This document shows positions 59,762 through 64,000 of a stretch of DNA of 64,000 nt, piece by piece. This stretch comes from an uncultured Mycoplasmatota bacterium (lineage in GTDB: Bacteria > Bacillota_I > Bacilli_A > RF39 > UBA660). Location of the stretch: positions 124,001 through 188,000 of the forward strand of contig USFG01000001.1 in assembly GCA_900553855.1 (NCBI GenBank). Reading direction: 5' to 3'. The notes beneath the pieces are model-generated. The model made no database searches. It was not told the DNA's origin and worked only from the letters and a program-made list of their open reading frames with translations. The position numbers and the translations under genes are program-made. Every line of letters starts with the position of its first letter. Within the stretch, counting starts at the first letter, position 1.

Positions 59762-60896
59762 AACTATTTTAAAGATATTAAATAAGTTAAAGGGATTAAT
59801 TATACTTTATACTGTTATGCTCATATCAGTTACGTTAGTTAATCAAACTAGTGATAATGTAGATAGTTTCGAAGAGGTTAAGCCTAGTGTGATTATAGTT
59901 AATAATGATAAAAGTAAAAATGGAGTTACTAATCATTTTATTAAGTATTTAGAAAATCATATGGAAGTTAAAGATATAGATACTGGTAATGAAGAAAAAA
60001 TAGACGATGCACTTTTTTATAGAGATGTTAGTTTAGTAGTTTATATTCCAGATGGTTTTGGAGATGATTTGTTAGATAGTAAAGATGTGAGTGTTGAATA
60101 CAAAATTAGTGGTGATAAAGGATCTTCTTATGGAAAGATGTTAGTTCAAAATTATTTTGATTCTTTTAATATTTATAATAATTATTATGATGGTGATGAA
60201 TTATTTGATAGGTTAGATAATGCGTTAAATCTTGATGTGAATGTTGAGGTTAAAAGTAAACTTGATACTAATAGTTTAAGTAGAATGGCTAGATTTTTTA
60301 ACTTCTTAAATTATGCAATTTTGGCTGGATGTGTATATTCAATTAGTATGATTCTTGCTAGTTTAAAGAGTGAGAATGTTAGAAAAAGAACGATAGTTAG
60401 TAGTTATGATTATAAAAAATATAACCGAATTGTACTAGAGGCTTGCTCAATTGTTATAATTGGAATGTGGCTTCTTTATATGATTCTTGCTTTAATTATT
60501 TTTAAAGATTTATTTATTAGTATGAATGGTTTATGGTATGTAATTAATTCTTTTGTGTTTAGTTTATGTTCATTATGTATTGGTTTCTTAATTGGAAATA
60601 TTACACAAAATAAGGGCGCAATAAGTGGGATAGTTAATGTTATTTCACTTGGATCTTCTTTCTTATGTGGATGCTTTGTACCGTTTGAATTTATGCCAGA
60701 TTATGTTATTAAGATAGCTCATATTTTTCCTACTTATTATTTTGTAATTAATAATGAGGCTTTAAAAGTTATGGATAATTTTAGTTTAAGTAGTGTTAGT
60801 CCTTTAATTCTTAATATGGGAATTGTATTAATATTTGGTGTTTGTTTTGTTATTATTACTAATTATGTTAGTAAGAAGAAACAAGTGTTAAATTAA
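59748..60896 (+). CDS. ABC-2 type permease 2
   Basis: 382 residues with the same plan as permease 1: N-terminal helix (GLIILYTVMLISVTLV), extracytoplasmic domain of about 150 residues (SVIIVNNDKSKNGVTNHFIKYL), then five helices including GAISGIVNVISLGSSFLCGCFVPFEFMP as a region. AAGGAGG precedes the ATG, and it overlaps permease 1 by 14 bases. Last intact gene of the TetR operon. Confidence 0.88.
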   Translation: MIVFKTILKILNKLKGLIILYTVMLISVTLVNQTSDNVDSFEEVKPSVIIVNNDKSKNGVTNHFIKYLENHMEVKDIDTGNEEKIDDALFYRDVSLVVYIPDGFGDDLLDSKDVSVEYKISGDKGSSYGKMLVQNYFDSFNIYNNYYDGDELFDRLDNALNLDVNVEVKSKLDTNSLSRMARFFNFLNYAILAGCVYSISMILASLKSENVRKRTIVSSYDYKKYNRIVLEACSIVIIGMWLLYMILALIIFKDLFISMNGLWYVINSFVFSLCSLCIGFLIGNITQNKGAISGIVNVISLGSSFLCGCFVPFEFMPDYVIKIAHIFPTYYFVINNEALKVMDNFSLSSVSPLILNMGIVLIFGVCFVIITNYVSKKKQVLN

Positions 60897-60911
60897 TTAG
60901 TAGATATTTAA

Positions 60912-61058
60912 TTGTTACAAACATTAATAAGTGTTAGATCATCTGATATAACAGATTTAATTACAAATGTTTTTGGTGCGGTTATTGGTTATTTGATTTA
61001 TTTAATATTTAAACCATTTATTAATAAGATATTTAATAAAGTTATTATTTCAAAATAA
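60912..61058 (+). pseudogene. VanZ-like protein, C-terminal remnant
   Basis: The frame reads LLQTLISVRSSDITDLITNV and continues FGAVIGYLIYLIFKP to a TAA at 61056. The E-L-L-Q...R-S-S-D-I-x-D-L-I-x-N...G-x-x-I-G-Y-L-I-Y pattern is the end of VanZ domain proteins. A stop codon (TAA) lies directly before it, and no start or N-terminal half is present, so this is a relic. Confidence 0.7.
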
Positions 61059-61059
61059 T

Positions 61060-61254
61060 TAAAAAAAAATTTAACATTAGGTTTATTCCTTATTATTTTA
61101 GGAAATATTTTATATATGTGTTATATATTTTAATGGTAATGAGAGTAGTAGTACTAATGAATTTAGAAGTGGCTTATTACTTGGGTTATCAATTGGAATT
61201 AATTTAGTGGGAATAATAAATTCGGCTTTATATGTAAAAAATAATAATAAATAA
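61060..61254 (+). pseudogene. Small membrane protein gene with frameshift and lost start
   Basis: One frame gives NLTLGLFLIILGNILYMCYIF then stops at about 61134. A second frame continues with NGNESSSTNEFRSGLLLGLS and SIGINLVGIINSALYVKN to TAA at 61252. The two join into a two-helix protein if one base is shifted near 61130. There is no start codon in the first frame. The same operon end holds the VanZ relic. Confidence 0.6.
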
Positions 61255-61285
61255 GTAAGTTATGAAAAATAATTTGCTTTTTTTT
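61253..61285 (+). terminator. Terminator before the sigma factor gene
   Basis: AAGTAAGTT pairs with AATTTGCTT using G-U pairs, followed by eight T. Confidence 0.68.
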
Positions 61286-61331
61286 GGAACTTTTTTGTAA
61301 AATATACAACTATATTAGTGAGGTGGATGTA

Positions 61332-61871
61332 ATGATCGATCAAGAAACCTTAAATAAATTTGATAAATTGTATAATGAATCTTATAAGAATATCTTAAAA
61401 TATGTTATTTGTAATTGTTCAAATGTGGAAGATGTAGAAGATATTGTACAAAATGTTTATGTTGATTTACTTAAGAAGATTAATAAAATAAATATTGATA
61501 ATGGTAATGCGTATGTTATGGGAATAGCTAAAAATAAAGTTAATGAATATTATCGTTTTAATTATAAAGTTAAGTTAGTTAATTTATTTTCTAAAGATGA
61601 GGAATTTGATATAACTTGTAATATTCCTGATGATTTTGATTTACAAGATGAGTTTATAAAAAAAGAAGATATTAAGTTTATATGGGATTTTTTGAAAGGG
61701 AAGAAGGCAATAGTTTTTAAAGTCTTTTATCTATATTTTTATGAAGATATGAGTATTAAAGATGTTGCTGGATTACTTAAGATAAGTGAATCTAACGTAA
61801 AACATTATCTATATAGAACTTTAAATGAACTTAAAGTTGTAATGAAAAACAGGGGTGATGAAAATGTTTAA
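61332..61871 (+). CDS. ECF-type RNA polymerase sigma factor
   Basis: 179 residues. Region 2 is at about 15-80 (LYNESYKNILKYVICNCSNVEDVEDIVQNVYVDLLKK, AYVMGIAKNKVNEYYR). Region 4 is at about 115-170 (FKVFYLYFYEDMSIKDVAGLLKISESNVKHYLYRTLNEL). There is no region 1 or 3, as in ECF factors. GAGGTGGATG stands before ATG 61332; the longer in-frame ATG 61284 has no such site. It overlaps the next gene, the likely anti-sigma factor. GGAAC at 61286 might be the -35 box of its own promoter. Confidence 0.88.
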   Translation: MIDQETLNKFDKLYNESYKNILKYVICNCSNVEDVEDIVQNVYVDLLKKINKINIDNGNAYVMGIAKNKVNEYYRFNYKVKLVNLFSKDEEFDITCNIPDDFDLQDEFIKKEDIKFIWDFLKGKKAIVFKVFYLYFYEDMSIKDVAGLLKISESNVKHYLYRTLNELKVVMKNRGDENV

Positions 61872-62538
61872 TAGAAAGGAATTCAAAAAAATATTTGATG
61901 ATGAGTTTGATAGTCAAAAGATGAAAGAACAAATTTTAATTAAATATAAAAATAAAAATGGTATTAATATGATAAAAATGTTACGTTATGCTGTAATTGT
62001 GATTGTTTTAATTATTGGGGGAGTATTTGTTTATAATAGAAACTTAGTATTTAGAAGTGGTGGTAACGCTAGTAACGGGGATAATAGTAGAATTTTGGTT
62101 AATGAAATTAGTAGTGCTGGTGTAAATAAGATTGATGCTGATATTAAAATTCAATCTATAAAAAAAGCTGATTCTTATTTAAGTGATGCATGGGTTCCTG
62201 ATGATTTAAATAAGTTTAATGGTTATAGCGTGTATACTAGAGACATAGGTAAGAGTAAATATGATAATTTAAATTGTTATGTTTATTATTTTTCTAATGA
62301 AAATGATGAAAGAAATATAAGGGTTGCTTTTTCTGGTAAAGGTAAACCAATAAGAGATTATGGTTTTGATAGGGATAGTGCTTTAAAATCTACTATTAAT
62401 GATAATGAACTTGTTATTTATAAATATGAAAATATTTATTTTGTAGAATTTATTTATAATAATGTTAATTATGATATTGAAACTAATGGTATTAATATAG
62501 TTGAATTAGAGATGTTTTTAAAATCAATAATTAAGTAG
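61864..62538 (+). CDS. Putative anti-sigma factor, membrane protein
   Basis: 224 residues. A short cytosolic part (about 38 residues), one membrane helix (LRYAVIVIVLIIGGVFVY) and an extracytoplasmic domain of about 160 residues that resembles DUF4367-type sensors (WVPDDLNKFNGYSVYTR, IYFVEFIYNN). The topology and the 8-base overlap with the sigma gene suggest an anti-sigma factor. ATG 61864 has AGGGGTGAT upstream. No zinc-binding anti-sigma motif was seen. Confidence 0.65.
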   Translation: MFNRKEFKKIFDDEFDSQKMKEQILIKYKNKNGINMIKMLRYAVIVIVLIIGGVFVYNRNLVFRSGGNASNGDNSRILVNEISSAGVNKIDADIKIQSIKKADSYLSDAWVPDDLNKFNGYSVYTRDIGKSKYDNLNCYVYYFSNENDERNIRVAFSGKGKPIRDYGFDRDSALKSTINDNELVIYKYENIYFVEFIYNNVNYDIETNGINIVELEMFLKSIIK

Positions 62539-62547
62539 GAGTGTGTG

Positions 62548-62772
62548 ATGAAGAAAAAAGTTTTAATTGGTTTGATAATTATTGTTTTAGTTATTTTGTT
62601 ATTTCCTAGACGTAATGCGTTAAATGATGGTGGAACAATTGAATATAAAGCCGTTGCTTATAAAGTGTCTAAGGTGCATAGATATAAAATAGATGGTAAA
62701 TATAATAATAATTTTGAAAATGGAATAATTATAGAATTATTTGGTAAAGAAATTTATAATAATGTTAAATAA
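62548..62772 (+). CDS. Small membrane-anchored protein of the sigma operon
   Basis: 74 residues: membrane helix (VLIGLIIIVLVILLFP), then an extracytoplasmic part with AYKVSKVHRYKI and GIIIELFGKEIYNNV. Similar short proteins often stand next to ECF or two-component genes in Bacillota, with no known role. AGGAG is 7 bases before ATG 62548; the GTG at 62545 is less well placed. Confidence 0.65.
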   Translation: MKKKVLIGLIIIVLVILLFPRRNALNDGGTIEYKAVAYKVSKVHRYKIDGKYNNNFENGIIIELFGKEIYNNVK

Positions 62773-62779
62773 TGTAGTG

Positions 62780-62806
62780 AAAGAATGTATAGAAGCGTTC
62801 TTTTTT
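62780..62806 (+). terminator. Terminator after the sigma operon
   Basis: AAGAATG pairs with CGTTCTT (one G-U) and is followed by a T-run. Confidence 0.75.
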
Positions 62807-62860
62807 CTTGTTTTAATTTTTTTACTATAATATAATAAGTTTTACTTGGAGGAATAACTT

Positions 62861-63427
62861 GTGAATAATGGAAGAAATTTATATGATTTTGATGGTGTAA
62901 TTTATAGAGGAAATTGTTATTTTGATTTTTTTATGTATTGTTTAACATATTATCCTAATATTTTTAAGTATGTTCCTAGATATGTTGTAGATTATATATT
63001 AATAAAAAATAGATTAATTGATATTGATAATAAAAGTTATGATTTTTGTAGATTTTTACTTGATGTAAAAGATGTTGATGATTTGCTATTAAGCTTTTGG
63101 AATCATAATATAACAAAAATAAATAATTGGTATAAAGAACAAATGAAAAGTAATGATTTAATAATAACTGGATCACCGGATTTTTTAATGAATCCGATAT
63201 GTGAGTATTTTAATATAGAAAGTTTATCAAGTGTAGTAGACAAAAATACGGGGATAGTGACAACATTTTGTTTTAGAGAAAACAAAGCAACTGTTTTAGA
63301 AAAAAAATATCCTAATCAAATTTTTAATTCTTTTTATACAGATAATATTTATGATGATAAGTTTCTATTTGATAGTGCTAATACAGTTTATTGTGTTAAA
63401 GGAAAGATAAAAATTAAGATAAAGTAA
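62861..63427 (+). CDS. HAD-superfamily hydrolase
   Basis: 188 residues. Motif I YDFDGV (Asp9 nucleophile, Asp11), motif II IITGSP, motif III Lys in ENKATVLEKKY, motif IV TDNIYDDKFLFD. The layout is that of IB-type phosphoserine-phosphatase-like HAD enzymes. The substrate is unknown. GTG start with GGAGG 7 bases before it; two TATAAT-like boxes lie just upstream. Confidence 0.82.
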   Translation: MNNGRNLYDFDGVIYRGNCYFDFFMYCLTYYPNIFKYVPRYVVDYILIKNRLIDIDNKSYDFCRFLLDVKDVDDLLLSFWNHNITKINNWYKEQMKSNDLIITGSPDFLMNPICEYFNIESLSSVVDKNTGIVTTFCFRENKATVLEKKYPNQIFNSFYTDNIYDDKFLFDSANTVYCVKGKIKIKIK

Positions 63428-63519
63428 ATTTATAGTATTTGTTATATATTTAATAATTCTTGATATAGGATGCGACTAGTAATATAATTTTTATAGATTA
63501 TATTAAGGAGAAAATGTAT

Positions 63520-64000
63520 ATGATAAAATTAGTATTGGTAAGACATGGGCAAAGTGTGTGGAATTTAGAAAATAAGTTTACTGGTTGGACTGATGTTGAG
63601 TTGTCTAAGCAAGGTATTTTAGAAGCAAAGGAAGCAGGTAAAATATTAAAAGAAAAAGGATTTTGTTTTGATTTAGCGTTTACTTCAGTACTTAAAAGGG
63701 CAGAAGATACTTTAGGTTATATTTTGAAGGAAATGGGAGAAGAAAATATTGAAATTAGAAGAAGTTGGAAGTTAAACGAAAGACATTATGGTGCTTTACA
63801 AGGATTAAATAAAGATGAAACAAGAGAAAAATATGGTGCAAAACAAGTTTTACTTTGGAGAAGAAGTACAGATGTAAGGCCTCCTAAATTAGAAGAAGAT
63901 GATTCAAGATATCCTGGTAATGATGAAAAATATAAGGATTTAAATAAAGATGAATTACCAAAAACAGAAAATCTTTTAGATACAATAAAGAGAGTTCTTG
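63520..64000 (+). CDS. gpmA: 2,3-bisphosphoglycerate-dependent phosphoglycerate mutase (3' partial)
   Basis: Glycolytic interconversion of 3- and 2-phosphoglycerate. The frame opens with MIKLVLVRHGQSVWN (catalytic His in the RHG motif), then FTGWTDVELSKQG, LKRAEDTL, NERHYGALQGLNK and WRRSTDVRPP, all GpmA marks, and runs off the window. AAGGAG is 9 bases from ATG 63520 and 3 bases from an in-frame ATG at 63514, so the later start is preferred. Confidence 0.95.
   Translation, partial: MIKLVLVRHGQSVWNLENKFTGWTDVELSKQGILEAKEAGKILKEKGFCFDLAFTSVLKRAEDTLGYILKEMGEENIEIRRSWKLNERHYGALQGLNKDETREKYGAKQVLLWRRSTDVRPPKLEEDDSRYPGNDEKYKDLNKDELPKTENLLDTIKRVL

Noticed and set aside
1..64000. Mycoplasma-type code in which TGA is Trp
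   Set aside because: Tryptophans in conserved motifs are TGG, several genes end at TGA just before terminators or overlapping starts, and no conserved gene needs TGA read-through.
1..64000. tRNA or rRNA genes
   Set aside because: I found no cloverleaf with GTTCRA and CCA-end context and no rRNA-like GC-rich conserved stretch.

Overview
The window is about 64 kb of very AT-rich chromosome with dense genes and short spacers. The housekeeping order (pheT, rnr, rplM-rpsI, tilS-ftsH, parA-parB, DUF951), strong GGAGG ribosome binding sites, a Gram-positive style type VII secretion ATPase (EssC), LCP and MBOAT envelope proteins, and no outer-membrane genes all point to a low-GC Bacillota/Bacilli, probably an uncultured gut lineage near RF39/Erysipelotrichia. 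That placement is inference. The standard code fits: tryptophans in conserved proteins are TGG, and genes such as the one ending at 40766 stop at TGA next to a terminator.

Region by region. 1-13.8 kb is core: pheT (3' part), RNase R with a long N-terminus, an XRE regulator with a decayed IrrE-type domain, rplM-rpsI, a small XRE regulator, tilS, ftsH, parA, parB, a DUF951 protein and an AbgT-like transporter. 13.9-22.1 kb is a compact type VII-like secretion locus: a WXG-like protein, an EsaB/YukD ubiquitin-like protein, a small helical protein, a putative SleB-like hydrolase substrate, EssC, and an unusual CpaE/MinD-like ATPase without the P-loop lysine.

22.2-36.2 kb is the accessory highlight. 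An N-acetylmuramoyl-L-alanine amidase gene with four LysM repeats is cut in two by a 12.7 kb element. Its large serine recombinase, TnpV and exact two-base GA junction repeat match Tn4451/TnpX-type transposons. The cargo is defence-like: a BcgI-like restriction-modification pair, DUF4268 and DUF3644 proteins, an AbiEi-type regulator without its toxin, a BRO-type antirepressor, and a zinc-ribbon protein with a HEPN-like R-x4-H motif at the right end. Just after the recombinase lies an array of six 27-nt imperfect palindromes. Their ends are mostly conserved while the arms differ in sequence but keep pairing. I do not recognise it, and it is my main candidate for something undescribed.

36.2-64 kb returns to host genes: a large LCP protein, a membrane/holin-like pair, a cadherin-like surface protein, an SDR and a dNMP-kinase-like pair, a fused ABC-FtsX exporter, LemA-DUF2207-DUF1653, an MBOAT/DHHW acyltransfer pair, a class I amidotransferase, a ComEC-like hydrolase with DUF3006, an AAA ATPase with a transglutaminase-like partner, a TetR-controlled ABC-2 exporter with two matching operators, two decayed genes (VanZ fragment and a frameshifted membrane protein), an ECF sigma factor with its likely membrane partner, a HAD hydrolase, and the start of gpmA.
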